Source: Beroe forskalii
Taxonomy: Eukaryota > Ctenophora > Nuda > Beroida > Beroidae
Reading direction: 5' to 3'
Assembly (NCBI GenBank): GCA_011033025.1
Contig: WFMF01000116.1
Coordinates: 62,001 to 126,000 of the forward strand
Length of the DNA: 64,000 nucleotides
The notes beneath the pieces were generated by a model. It was not told the DNA's origin and did no database searches. It saw nothing but the letters and a program-made list of their open reading frames with translations. Shown in pieces: positions 27,101 through 36,913 of this stretch. Both the position numbers and the translations under genes were made by a program. Position 1 is the first letter of the stretch. Each line of letters opens with the position of its first letter.

Positions 27101-30100
27101 CAATATCAGGTGCTCTGGTCGAATAACAAAAAACAAAACGGTCGGACGAATGTTACAAATTCAAATCTGTCTCATAAATAAACTGAAAAAATAAAATGTT
27201 TTGTACTAGGGTAGTAGCGTTTGCCTAAGAAGATTCGCGAATACAATCATAATATTATGTAATCCAATTTACACTATGATTCAATTCAATCAATCACCTC
27301 TATTACTTCCTTATCATCAGCTTAATGCACTGTAATATATCTGATTCAATTAGCCTATTAGCATAACCCGATAAAAACTAGCGCCTCTGCAACAAAAAAC
27401 CGTGTGCGGTACATTTTGTGCCTCATAATCACCCTTGCCCAACTGATGACCCCTTGTTAGCCCTGAGCACTTGTTGGTTTTTTAGGCCTTAAATTATTAT
27501 TAACCTCATTGAACCTTTCTTATTCACTCCAGTATGAAGCTTGCATAAATCTATGAGCATGTTATGAGCATGATTTTCAATTCATTATTATTTTTGCCCA
27601 CTAACCTTAAAGACATGGACTGATCAGGGTACAGCAATTCTGTACTGTGGTTAGTAGATAAAAATACCTAGCGACCAAGCATTAATAAACGTATCATATT
27701 TAATTTGATTATGCGAATCACTAATTAAGGAACTGTCCAATGAAAATTTATCATAAAATTTATCATAATTATATAATATCAACAATCCTCTTAATCGGGT
27801 GAGGAATTTCCCGGAAAAACCGATCAAAAATATTCAATACGCTTCCTATAAACTTATTGCGGACGAACAGACGCACGAACACTTTGAAATTATTAAATAT
27901 AGATTTTCATGCTGATATCGGAAGAGTTTCACTGTCAGACGTCTCGTGGATTAGCACTTTTTTCGGAACCAAACGTTCGTTGCTTGGTGTCGAAAGATGC
28001 ACGTCTTGCGGTCACATGACGAAATAAGACAAGTAACTGGTACCACCCACATGTACCTCTACTCCAATCAGAATTCAGAGTTTTTATTAACTGAAGGGCA
28101 AAACTGAAGGGCAGTCTTATTCATAACTGGAGTACTATTGTTCCCAAACTATTGTTCCCAAACTCTGTAGGGCATGTGCCACCATTGGATTTTTCAGGTT
28201 ACTGGGTTCAAGGATGGAACTGATTCACACAAAGCAAAACCAAAATAAACTAATTAAAATATAGTTCACGAGAAACAGAAATAGTTACCAAAGCCAGGAA
28301 ATTTTTATTCTATTTCTAATTAATGCTCTTACAAGAACAATAGAACCACTTTAATAAGTTAATATTGTGTTCCTCATAAAAATGTCTCGTAAATACCTTA
28401 CGAGACATTACTATGAGGAACGAAATTTGGTGATTCAACGCAAAAATCCCCGTATTTCGAACACCATAACATTTCAATATGACGTCATGTGTTAAGATGG
28501 GTAATTTTGAAAAAATCACCATTCATTTTCATGCTCTCAAAATTTTGATATCCCCGGAATGATTGTCCCACATAGATATTAATTCTCGTAAGGTACTGTA
28601 CCTATTTTTTTCCGATTAGTCAAAAGAAAATGAATTCAAGAATCATCTTGTCATTATGCAATTCTTATTTAATCATTTATCATCTCGATCCGTGAAATCA
28701 GTCACCGCAAAACCTCTCGAAAATTTGGCTAGAGTAGGTCGTGTTGAGTTAGTAAATATAGCTTTCAAACTCTGGTGTCACAGCTTCGAGACATTGGAAT
28801 CATTCCGAAATTTCTGTGTTAAATCAGTATAGGACTCACGTGCCAAATCACATGGTGTTAATGTGGAAATACCAGAAGGCGTTCTCAGAACTCGCGATAT
28901 CTAGGTATTAGACGACCCGCTTTAATAGTCCAATGTTGAAAATTCTGATTATTGGCCGGGTGTTTTGCTTTGAGTTATCAAATATTGTTAATAAGAATGG
29001 TTGGAATATTCATTTTATCTAAGGTCTTATCTATAAAGGTGAATGGGTATATTACAAACATATCAAAGTACTGCAAACGGATTTTTTACTTCAAGGATCG
29101 AAACAGGAGGAGGGAGAATCTAAACTGCGAATAAAAATCACTTAGCGAATATTGATTACGGAATATGTGATTTGACGAATTGTGATCGATCGCATAGCAA
29201 TCATGTTGCGACTTTAGAGACTTCTGGGTGGGGATCGATAAAAGTATACCGAATTCAATATGGACTGCGAATATAACCCGTACATGTAATATATTACTCT
29301 ATTCTAAGTTTAGCATCATTGAAGAAATTCCGATATTTCATTCTATTCAAGTTCTTGATAAGTGGACTGTTCGTTCAAATTTTTACTAAAATACTGCAGG
29401 GTATTCAATACAAAAAGTGTGTTGACAATCGTGAAGTATTGACATCGGTCTTTGCAGAAAATTATGTGACCAGCGCAAAAATAAAACGCAGGAAAAAACA
29501 TCAAACATATCTAATTGTGTTAGGTATGTCGTACTGATGTTAAATTAACACAATTCCATAAGTAAGCATCGATTTTATGCGTTATAATTCATGATTCGAA
29601 TGTTTAACCACTTTTTCCCTGTTGACAAAAAGACCGGAACGAACCTGAATTGACCTATATTCATCAGATATCTAGCTATGTTAAAAGTAAGATAATATTT
29701 AACACACATGTCATTACCTTAGCGTCTATTTTTTCTGAAAAAAATAAGATTTTCAAGATACAGTATGACATATAACCGTAAATTCAGAATCCATGTAGTT
29801 TGCCTTGGTGAATTTATAGATTTTAAACTAATCGCAGAGAAATGATGTGATTCAGAGGGATCGAATCTTCTTCATTTACAAGGTGTTACTTCTAATACTA
29901 TCGCAGCAGGTGTACAGCCAATTGATACGAATCAAAGGATTCCCGTGGAATTTTAACTGTCAGGGACGGTTAAGGATGTGTATTTCAACTATTTTATATT
30001 TCATTAGCCTGAGACTTCGCTGCTCATTTATCCCTCCTGCACAGTTTCCTGTACACTCGGCTGAGTGAACTGTGTGGCTGCATGGTTTTGTGATATCTCA

Positions 30101-33100
30101 CACCCTTAGCACAGTAGGAATAACACGGGTGATACCGACGGTCAAAAAAGCTACTGATTAAGTTATCAACTAATTGATTCATCCTAAAATGATCATGAAT
30201 CAGTAAACTAAAACAAGAATCAAAGCAAAAAGGAAATGTACATTCAAATAAAAGTAGTTCGAGCCTCCCCGTTGCTCTGTACATTGCGCCGTCACAATGA
30301 TGCAGCGCATATTATGTAGGGCACTGTCACTACCAGTTTACTTAATTTAGAGATAATTCATAATATTTCACATATGTTTGGTGTCGTGTGAATCGTTAAT
30401 TTATGCCGACTATCGTCTATCGGACTATGACATCGTGGGACATGCGTTCAGGAAATAGAAAGACGTATTATCGCTTTATCAAATTATCACAATATCACAT
30501 GTTTCCTGATCACTTTTACTATGACAGAGATAGCTATTTCATATTAAATTTTTGACATAAATCAACTCACGCTACCCTCGGTCTGTTGGTATATTGGTAA
30601 GGAGAGTGTCTTGCACTCTTGCGACCAAAAGATCCCAGGTTCGAATCCCGCGCCGTTTCCAATGTGCTAATAGGGTGAGGGATTTTTATTAGCCTTAGCA
30701 GCCACACAGTTTACTCAGCTGAGTGTGCAGGGAACTGTGCGGGAAATGAGGAACTGAACATTGCAGTGAAGTCTCGGTCAAATTAAATATGCATTACACT
30801 TCCGTCACAGGCTTAATGTTATCTTATCAATGAAAGTCCTCATTTGTCCAGCTAATCAGAGACCTGACCCCTCTCATTTCAGCCAATGGCACAGCTGGGA
30901 AATATCCTCCTGTTTTCCTCTGTGTGGTTCACGGACTCCCAACAAGAGAAGAACGAGCGGTACCTCCTACTATTCTCTGATTGGCTGATAATTCTCTCAG
31001 TGGAAACTCCCTACACATTCATAGTAAGTGATGGTTGTTTTGTGAGATCTAGGGATTGGGGTTCAGAAAACACTATAAATGTCAAATTTCAATTGAAACT
31101 TGAACTGCATACCTTCCTTTAGATGTAAACCTAAATATTTTTCGTGAAAAATTTGCTAATCATTGAAACACTATTCTATCAATTTGTCTACAACTGCCAG
31201 CCCTTAAAAACCACACTAAAACTTCTCAGGACAAAGTCCCAACCCGGAAGTTACGGATCGAAGCAATGACGATATCAGAAGAAGAGGGTGATTACGAGGA
31301 TCCGGCAGTGACCTCATTCGTTGTCAGAGTAGGCGGGTTACCATGACAACAGATATTAATCAGCAATTCGTTGTCAGAGTAGGTGGGTTACCATGACAAC
31401 AGATATTAATCAGTATTTCGTTGTCAGAGTATGTGGATTGTGGGTTATCATGACAACGCAATATCAATCCGTTGTCAGAGTAGGTGGGTTACCATGACAA
31501 CGCTATACTGATTTGATGTCAGAGTATGTAGGTTATCATGACAACGCAATATCAATCCGTTGACCCGTTGTCAGAGTAGGTGGGTAACCATGACAGCACG
31601 ATATCAATTTGAAGTCAGATTAGGTGGTGTATCTGGTGTGACAACGTAATATTCATTTGCATCCACCCATTCCACTAAAACAACATTGTGCTGATATATT
31701 GACTAGGTCAGATAAAGTGCGATATAATGGCGAATGCTACCCCACTGCGCGTAAAATACTAAAATTAGCGGTGCGATATTTCGGAGAATTTGCTCCGTAG
31801 TATCCCTCAATACCGGGAACCAGCGAATTTCATGCCCAAAGATCTCGTGAATATCCCATAGCTATTAGCACATCATCGTTATGTGCCTCAAATCCTACTG
31901 GATCTTATACCATTATCAGCTCCTCATAGTTTGCCATTTCAATTCATATGGAAATGCAATATGCATGAGTCAAGCAAGGTTGCCTGCAGTCCCGATAGTT
32001 ACATATCAGCATATCACAGCTTTCAAATTTAGATAAAGAATTGCTACCATTCTCCGGTGTAAGGGTAAATTTTATGAGTAAACTTGTGAAAGTAAAATAA
32101 AGTTTATAACAGTAAAATTTATGATCACTGTTAAGGTAACAGTCATAGTTAGGATTATTCCGGCTGTCCCAAAAACCTTAAGGTACAAATTAAAGCCCCA
32201 TAACTAAGGGTAGAAGATGAATTTCAACATCAGTGCTATAACGCCCCAATACTCTAATAACACTCAAACTAATATCCTGAAAAAACGCTCAAATGTAGAG
32301 ATAAGCATGATGTTTGTTTAGTGCCGGTTCACAGATTGTGTTTATATCGCATTATTGTGTTTTTAATGAAAATTTCCCAATTTGGGCATTTTCAGGGCAT
32401 CATCGCTCAGAAGATGATATTCATTATTGATATGAGCGAAAATGGGACACCTGCTATTAGAGATTAAGTTAGGTTTTAGGGGTAAGGTCAGCAGTGACTG
32501 AAAGTTATGGTTTAACCTAGGGTTATATAAGAAACTAGGAATTAAGGTTAGGCCTAGGGTTAGGCCTAGGCCTAGGGTTAAAGATACGGTTGGGATTCTA
32601 AGGTTGGGGTTACAATTGGGTACCTTACCCATATGTGTGCATTGAAGTTGCGCGCAATCTACTTTCATAGAATTTATGTCGAAATTCGCGCATTTTTGTC
32701 GATCGATTCAATATCCATGAGCAGTGAGCAGTGCACCCACTGAGCACCCATGGGAAAGAGTTATCCGCACAGGAGTCATCGAGTCAACCGGGCCATTTCC
32801 AGGACCCATTATCCACAGGTAAAAATTTATAATTCTAAGAATCAGGTGAACTCTTAGTTATTAATAAATTCAGTATGCAGCATCATCGGCTTAATATTAT
32901 GCATATTGCATATCGTAGAGTAATCACATAATTATGCTGACCTCTTTGAATAGTGAATATACTAATGAAACAACTTCACGGAGAATTAACTGCAATATCC
33001 AAAGGCTGAAAGGAACCCTTACTTACGGGCTACAATCTCACATTTGGGCCACAATCTAATGAATTCGAACGTCATGCTGACTGAAATGGATCATTTTCTG

Positions 33101-36100
33101 TGCCGACTCTAAATGCAATCCTGGGCTAGCACACTCAGTGTCAGTCTCAGGAATGTGAGGACTCAGGAGGTTTCTGCAAATAAAAGTTACCGTTTACTCT
33201 GGTTGCTGATGTCACAACGGACTGACCTACTTACGAGGCGTAAACTAGGTAAAGGACGGGACAGCACGGTGATACTGTACCAGAGGAGCATCAGTTTTTA
33301 TGGATTGGACTGCGGGGGTGCCGAGGCTTATTTGCTATCTTTAATTCTGTACTTTCTATTGCTCTGTGCTGACGTTGTAGTGTCACGAGTCACGGTGGCA
33401 TTTATTTTCACATACCGCTATACCACTATTAACTTTACCATGACGCAAAATACTGAAACTTCGAATGAATTCTCGCAATCTACAATCTCGTGATTAATGA
33501 TTTTACGAAGGCTGTAATATTTGGCAACAAGTTACATAAGTTATATTTCTGTTCTCTTCAGGCGGAGAGTTTTACGGTTCAGCGAACGTGCACAGTCTGA
33601 GAGACAAAGACAGGTGGTGCGAGATATCTGCAAACATGGCTCAGAAACCAACTCTGCCGAAAGGTCAGTTCGTGGACCAGTAATTGCTTTGAAGTTCCAA
33701 ATCTACTGAAATTACTTAAATACTTATTTTACAATTTACATTCTATATCGTCATTACTCTTCTCTGAACAATTCGACAATTATAGAACTAAATAAGGCTC
33801 TTTAAGTATATGTAAATTATTCTCATAAATACCAAAATACGCTACGCCGACTAGTTTAACTTCAACTACTACTACTAGTTTAGATGTCGTGAGTTCTGAG
33901 AACGCCTTAAATTTTCCACGAAATCACGAATTTTCAATTCTCGAAGTGTTTGTGTTACTCAGGCCCCTCTATGAGTATGAGTCAATAACCCTCGAATTCT
34001 CGTATTTCAGGCAATGCCACCACCACTAGACTCACGCCTCACCTGGGGGAGCAGCCCGGCATCAAACCTTGGTCCATCAAGTTCCTGCGTCCCATACCCT
34101 GCCAAGTATTGACCATTCTCTCTGTGGAGCTTTCGTTCTTTAGTGATGGTTGTTTGTGAGACAGGGATTAGGGACAGAAAACACTATAAATACAAACTTT
34201 CCACACACATCTGAGACAGGCTTGTTTATGCTTCTTTGGATGCATTCAGGCTAAATATTTTTCGTGAAAGTTTTAACAATCATTGACACTGTTCTATCAA
34301 TTTGTACACAACTGCAACCCTTAAAACCACTAAACATTCTCAGGACAGGAGAACCCTACCCGGAAATTACGAATCAAAACGTGGCGATATCAGGAAGAAG
34401 AGGGTGATTACGAGATCCATTGTGACATTTTAATTTTAATAGTGAATTGGGTTACCATGACAACAGATATTAATCAGTATTTCATTATCAGGTAGGTGGT
34501 TACCGTAGCAGATATTGATAGTATTAGTTTTTCCAGAGTAGGTGGGTTATCATGACACGCAATATCAATCGTTGACCGTTTATCAAGTAGGTTGATTTAA
34601 TGTTGCCCTGACAACGCAATATGTTTCTTTATAGTATGCGTTACCGCTATGCAGGTAACCATGACAACACGATATCAATTTGAAGTCAGATTAGGTGGGG
34701 TATCTGGTGTGACAACACTAAAACAACATGATGCTGATATATTGGTCAGATAAAGTGCGATATAGTGGCAAATGCTACCCCACTGCGCGTAAAATACTAA
34801 AATTATCCGGTGCGTCTTCGAATCCTCAACAAACGCTTAATTCAGATAACAATTTCATGCCCATAGAATCTATTGAATCCATAACTTCAATATATCATCG
34901 TTGGCGGTACCTCAATCTGATCACAAACATAACTCTCTGGTTGCAATTCATATGAAATGCAACGCCATGATCATTTCAAAGTCTCGGATGGTTATATCAT
35001 ATAAACAAATTTAATTTTAGAATTTGCTACCATTCTCGGTGTCGAGGTGATTGCCGAATAAACCATAAAAGTAAAGTTAAGTTTATAATGACTAAAGTAT
35101 ATGATCTGACAGGTAACAGAACATGGTTGGTTGCACAGGCGCCCCATAACTAAGGTTAAAAGATGAATTTCAACATCAGTGCTATAACGCTCTAATATCG
35201 CCCTAATCATATATCACTCAAGCCAACTTCTCTGAGGTGGCATGATTTTTGTTTAGTGCTGGTTCAGATTGACAATTTATATCGCATTGTCGTGTTTTAA
35301 TAGACGAATTAGTGTTATCCTTTCTCAGGGTCATCGATCCGCCAGACCATTTCGGACCAGTATCTAGGTAAAATTTATTCTAGAATCAGTGAGACTCTTA
35401 GTATGATTCCGACATGCAGCATTCATCGGCAATATAATTATTATAGGTAATCACATAGTGCTTCTTCTTTGAATAGTGAACTATACTAATGCGACAACTG
35501 GGAGGAATTGCTTTACAATATCAGGCCTAGAAGGCACCCTTACTTACATTACAATCTCCACAGGTGAATTTCAAATCTTATAGTTTGAACGTCGTGCTTT
35601 GACTGAAAGAGTGGTACTGTGCCTATTGTATATAATCCTGACTATACTTAAGACTCAGTGTCCAGTCTCTGGGGATGAGGAGGTCTCTACAGATGTTACT
35701 AGAATTGACTGGTCACATGAACTTTACATAACATCCCAGGTCTTGAACTAGGTAAAGGTCGGGACTGCTTACAGGGTGCTCTTACTGCTTTTCAGAGGCT
35801 GTCGTTTCTGGATTGGACTGCTGGTGCCCGAGAAGCTTATCTCCATCTCTAACTCTAACACTTTCTTGCTCCAATGCAGTTTTGTGTCACAGTCACAGTG
35901 GCTTTGTTCTGCTACCTTGACTCAAATACTGACTTATAGCCATTCAAGATAGATTCTGAGATCACAACCTCGAGGTGAGTGAAATTAATGTTGACAGTTA
36001 CACCAAGTTATTTCTGTTCTTCAGGTGGAGAGTTTGGTTCAGCGAACATTTTTGATCAGAGACAAAGACCAGGTGGTGCAGATAATCGCAAACATGTTCA

Positions 36101-36913
36101 AAACCAACTCTGCCAAAAGGTCAGTTCAGTGGGATCAGGTGCTTTGAGTTTAAATTTACAGAAGTACTTAGTACTGTACACAATTTTACATTCTATAATA
36201 TTTCGACAATGATGGGAGCTAAATTAGTCTCTGTAGTAGTATTCTCATAGAAATTCTTCCAAAATACTTCATAGAACAAGTTAACTTATTCTACTGAGTT
36301 TGAATAGGTTCACGAACTTGCCTGAATACATAATTTAATAGAACACGTGGTGCTATTCCTGAAATTATATATTACGAACATGGTTACTTGGGCAACTCAT
36401 TTCAGGTATTCTGAACTATAAGTCGTTACGCTCAGTGTTGCTCTTTATCAGACCTCTCATGATTGGTCAACAAACCTTAGTTATCATTTCAGGGGGTATT
36501 TTGCCAGACTCACGCCTCATAGCAGGGGAGCAGCCCGGCCTCGACATGGTCCCATAGTTCACCAGTCTGCACTACCAGGTGTCAAATGGTAGCTTCCTTT
36601 CTCAGATTTATGAAATTAGAAATGACTAAAATTTATTTCTCTTATATTGCTTTTCATTTAAGCCAGTGACTCATATACGTTTTGGATTGACACGTAGCAA
36701 ATGCCAGAAAATCTGACAATAATCTCTAGGTGTGACGTCCCAGCTCAAGCAGCGGTATCGAAAGGAGATTAACAGAGGGTGAACAAGAGTTCGGCAGCTG
36801 CTGCAGCGCAGCAACTCACTGACGTCAGGGACTACACTAACGTCCTGGGGGTCATAGATTCGTACAGTCTGTGCAGCAGACACGTCATGTACGGGGAGCC
36901 GGTGACGTCATAG
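3197..36913 (+). CDS. ARHGEF7: PIX-family Rho guanine nucleotide exchange factor (CH-SH3-DH-PH), about 16 exons
   Basis: PIX proteins (ARHGEF6/7) activate Rac/Cdc42 and scaffold PAK and GIT at adhesions. Exons read from GT-AG sites with consistent phase: 3197-3245, 3454-3581, 3764-3847, 4270-4348 (CH domain); 4516-4644, 4869-4985 (SH3, with [17 protein letters not shown] and GWFPSNFV); 5209-5374, 6245-6340, 6554-6680, 7108-7233, 7469-7597 (DH, with [28 protein letters not shown] and [12 protein letters not shown]); 30883-31023, 31230-31328 (PH, with [17 protein letters not shown]); 33562-33663; 34011-34105 ([10 protein letters not shown], like vertebrate PIX KPWSLSCLRP); 36731-36913 ([11 protein letters not shown], like QILKVIEAYC, then a stop). 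No C-terminal coiled coil or PDZ ligand is seen. Exon 14 in either duplicate copy and exon 16 each need a frame correction. Intron 11 (7598-30882) contains another gene. Whether it corresponds to ARHGEF6 or 7 in vertebrates is not decidable here. Confidence 0.88.
4801..4902 (+). repeat. 64-bp tandem duplication of the exon 6 splice acceptor and exon start (PIX)
   Basis: The string from CTCAGGTTCCATCATCACCG through ACTCAGATGGTG occurs at about 4799-4833 and again at 4863-4899. The second copy is the true start of the SH3-encoding exon (4869). The first copy has a full AG acceptor and the same first codons, then runs into intron-like sequence (ACAAAACACCCACTAAT). It is a decoy or alternative acceptor. 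Confidence 0.85.
7867..7872 (-). promoter_or_regulatory. Poly(A) signal of the K2P gene
   Basis: On the minus strand this reads AATAAA, about 110 nt past the K2P stop codon. The spacing is typical of an animal 3' UTR signal. Confidence 0.5.
7983..9396 (-). CDS. Two-pore-domain (K2P) potassium channel, two coding exons, nested antisense in a PIX intron
   Basis: Exon 1 is 9396-9126 and exon 2 is 8929-7983, joined at a clean GT-AG intron in phase 1, giving 405 residues. The layout is that of a K2P leak channel: cytosolic N terminus with NGQK/NGQQ-type repeats (residues 18-40); M1 (about 70-89); a long extracellular cap with NRTF and NLTR glycosylation sequons; pore 1 with filter TVGWG (180-184); M2 with [13 protein letters not shown]3 (about 238-262); pore 2 with CIGFGD (306-311); M4 (about 322-343); and a basic C-terminal tail. 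Trp replaces the usual Tyr/Phe in filter 1, and Cys precedes IGFG in filter 2. The start is the ATG just after a possible acceptor (TATTGTAG), so a 5' UTR exon may lie upstream. It sits wholly in PIX intron 11 on the other strand. The K2P subfamily cannot be fixed. Confidence 0.88.
9424..13680. other. Intronic sequence of PIX with no recognised gene
   Basis: AT-rich sequence between the K2P 5' end and the 13.7-kb minisatellite. Short ORFs here look like chance frames. The proximal 1-2 kb probably contain the K2P promoter and any 5' UTR exon. Nothing specific can be named. Confidence 0.4.
13690..14195 (+). repeat. 20/23-bp minisatellite (about 24 units)
   Basis: The unit reads CTGTGGCGAGCCTAAGAAAG, with a longer variant carrying an extra CTG (CTGCTGTGG). 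Degenerate first units begin near 13690 and the array ends near 14195. Most units differ by 0-2 substitutions (for example GTCGCCAGCC or GTGGTGAGCC). It is a pure tandem array without spacers. Confidence 0.93.
14200..15081. other. Intronic sequence without recognised gene
   Basis: Unique-looking AT-rich sequence between the minisatellite and the hAT-like element. No coding potential or repeat is recognised. Confidence 0.4.
15090..15915. mobile_element. hAT-like non-autonomous DNA transposon (MITE) with 8-bp target duplication
   Basis: The left end begins CAGTGGTGGATC and the right end finishes GATCCACCCCTG, giving terminal inverted repeats with one mismatch. Just inside both ends the sequence GTGGCGGGGTTG and its complement recur, so the inverted repeat extends with gaps. 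The flanks are ATGCTCCA (15082-15089) and GTGCTCCA (15916-15923), an 8-bp target duplication with one mismatch, as expected of hAT elements. The interior has no transposase and is mostly a tandem array. Confidence 0.82.
15215..15725 (+). repeat. Tandem array of about 100-bp units inside the hAT-like element
   Basis: About five diverged units, each with the sequence TTGTGAT / TGTAAT, then CAAATT, then AGATTCAGAT-like, then AATTTTCGCCTGCAGC. Recurrent cores are at about 15275, 15365, 15440, 15610 and 15700. Unit length varies between about 85 and 130 bp. Confidence 0.75.
16347..16528. mobile_element. Short inverted-repeat element (MITE candidate)
   Basis: AAGGACGTCCGCATT at the left is mirrored by GCGGACGTCCTT at the right, with further GTCCGCA motifs inside. 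At about 180 bp with no ORF, it resembles a MITE. No convincing target duplication is seen, so it could be a simple imperfect palindrome. Confidence 0.45.
18029..22181 (+). pseudogene. Broken copy of the LDLa-domain GPCR gene
   Basis: This is the left-arm counterpart of the intact gene at 49836-54054. Exon 1 (18029-18104) encodes the same signal peptide ([17 protein letters not shown]) with the same GT donor. Exon 2 opens at 19215 and reads cleanly through the Cys-rich ectodomain to a stop at 20042-20044, where the intact copy continues. Beyond that, fragments of the LDLa region (20316-20498, 20578-20901) and of the last transmembrane helices (about 21862-22080) survive, in shifting frames. 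From about 21070 to 21830 the sequence is dominated by inflated A, T, G and C runs relative to the intact copy. This may be a decayed duplicate or a badly called sequence of a good gene. The 5' part alone would encode a secreted truncated ectodomain. Confidence 0.82.
18257..18962. mobile_element. Candidate DNA-transposon remnant with GGGGGTGTCACTG-type ends
   Basis: The left end AGGGGGTGTCACTGTCT and the right end (complement) AGGGGGAGTGTCACTGTTT form an inverted repeat with a small indel. The same ends bound the matching block in the right arm (about 53110-53770). A similar AGGGGGTGTCACTGTCTG lies at 5396 in PIX intron 7. A 75-bp direct repeat (TTCTTCATGTCATTTTC...) overlaps the left end. 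No target duplication is clear. Confidence 0.45.
22883..24786. repeat. 1.9-kb segment present only in the left arm, with about 343-bp tandem repeats
   Basis: The right arm reads straight across this position (about 49333). In the left arm the segment is bounded by the 5-bp direct repeat GTCTG (22883-22887 and 24787-24791). That is consistent with an insertion, or with a deletion in the other arm. Inside are about three diverged repeats with landmarks AATATACTTCCTTGGTCAAA (23505, 23849) and GACAGTTTCAGCTTCATTTTG-like blocks (near 23325, 23670, 24010). No coding capacity is seen. Confidence 0.75.
25438..25545 (+). repeat. Short VNTR of about 22 bp, four units in the left arm
   Basis: Units follow AGGGGTTCRCCAGGGGATCAGT. 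The right arm (48600-48668) has one unit fewer, three in all. This is a copy-number difference between otherwise matching arms. Confidence 0.75.
25646..26350 (+). repeat. Two diverged copies of a coding-like fragment, about 340 bp apart
   Basis: Both copies begin near CTTCTCGGTACTGT..AATCAGCGGGTGT, at 25646 and 26001. Copy 1 translates in one frame to [20 protein letters not shown] and later, in another, to [13 protein letters not shown]. Copy 2 is interrupted by short insertions. The heptad-rich, charged sequence resembles a degraded coiled-coil protein, possibly from a retroelement, but the family is not recognised. The block is missing from the right arm. Confidence 0.45.
28445..30005. other. 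Intronic sequence between the left arm and the SINE pair
   Basis: AT-rich, with short ORFs only. No homology or repeat structure is recognised. Confidence 0.4.
30010..30150 (-). mobile_element. SINE-like repeat copy, minus strand
   Basis: On the minus strand it reads GCAGCCACACAGTTCACTC, then CAGCCGAGTGTACAGGAAACTG. This matches the body of the plus-strand copy at 30660-30765 (GCAGCCACACAGTTTACTC, CAGCTGAGTGTGCAGGGAAC). Its tRNA-like head is diverged or missing. Confidence 0.6.
30590..30768 (+). mobile_element. tRNA-derived SINE (tRNA-like head plus body)
   Basis: The head (about 30592-30660) has an A-box-like TTGGTATATTGGTAAGG and a strong B box GGTTCGAATCCC. The region between can form an AGAGT/ACTCT anticodon-like stem with loop GTCTTGC. 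The T stem has mismatches and the acceptor ends do not pair, so it is not a working tRNA. The body recurs inverted at 30010-30085. This pair lies just upstream of PIX exon 12. Confidence 0.6.
31317..31665 (+). repeat. About 50-bp tandem repeat whose units carry the PIX exon 13 donor site
   Basis: About seven units begin TTCGTTGTCAGAGTAGGTGG and continue TTACCATGACAAC...ATATYAATC. The first unit contains the end of exon 13 (TTCGTTGTCAGA) followed by its GT donor at 31329. Later units repeat the same exon end and donor inside the intron, with growing divergence. A more decayed version is in the duplicate at about 34445-34715. Confidence 0.9.
31670..33550. other. PIX intron 13 (copy 1)
   Basis: Mostly unrecognised. 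A short GGTTAGGCCTAGGGTTAGGC-type simple repeat lies at about 32470-32600. The rest has a diverged counterpart in the second duplicate at 34.72-36.0 kb. Short ORFs here are not supported as genes. Confidence 0.5.
34107..36560 (+). pseudogene. PIX internal tandem duplication, degraded copy 2
   Basis: This is a compressed (2.45 kb against 3.1 kb) copy with many small deletions: the partial PH exon end (34107-34140), an exon 13 remnant (34345-34420, still reading GAAGAAGAGGGTGATTACGA), the decayed 50-bp array, an exon 14 copy (36025-36119) and an exon 15 remnant (36491-36580). The exon 14 copy stays open as [20 protein letters not shown], which fits the PH C-terminal helix better than copy 1 does. 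Neither copy has the length needed to connect both neighbours in phase. Dense one- or two-base losses suggest either fast decay or low sequence quality. Confidence 0.7.

Larger units (their letters stand above)
17490..28440. repeat. Left arm of a large inverted duplication
   Basis: Blocks of this stretch recur in reverse complement at 45.93-54.61 kb: 17490-18960 with 53100-54607; 18960-22882 with 49330-53100; 24787-25660 with 48510-49330; 27900-28440 with 48310-48030 and 46165-45930. The left arm has extra sequence at 22883-24786 and at about 25660-27900. Matches persist in both coding and non-coding DNA, with scattered substitutions and indels. The spacer between arms is about 17.5 kb. Confidence 0.9.
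30980..34106 (+). repeat. PIX internal tandem duplication, copy 1
   Basis: It runs from the end of the first PH exon (about 30985) through exons 13, 14 and 15. Directly after exon 15 (GCCAAG, 34106) the sequence restarts with ATTGACCATTCTCTCTGTGGA, the counterpart of the PH exon end ATAATTCTCTCAGTGGA. This copy keeps recognisable splice sites and coding sequence, except that exon 14 (33562-33663) does not stay open in the phase set by exon 13. Confidence 0.8.

Noticed and set aside
30592..30660. Functional tRNA gene
   Set aside because: Good A and B boxes, but the T stem and acceptor stem do not pair and the body is repeated nearby, so it is a SINE head.
32470..32600. Interstitial telomeric repeat (GGTTAGGCCTAGGG)
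   Set aside because: The unit is irregular and contains CCTAGG; treated as a simple repeat in the intron.
33113..33493. 126-codon plus-strand ORF in PIX intron 13
   Set aside because: No recognisable domain or splice context, and the matching part of duplicate copy 2 (about 35.6-35.9 kb) is not open.
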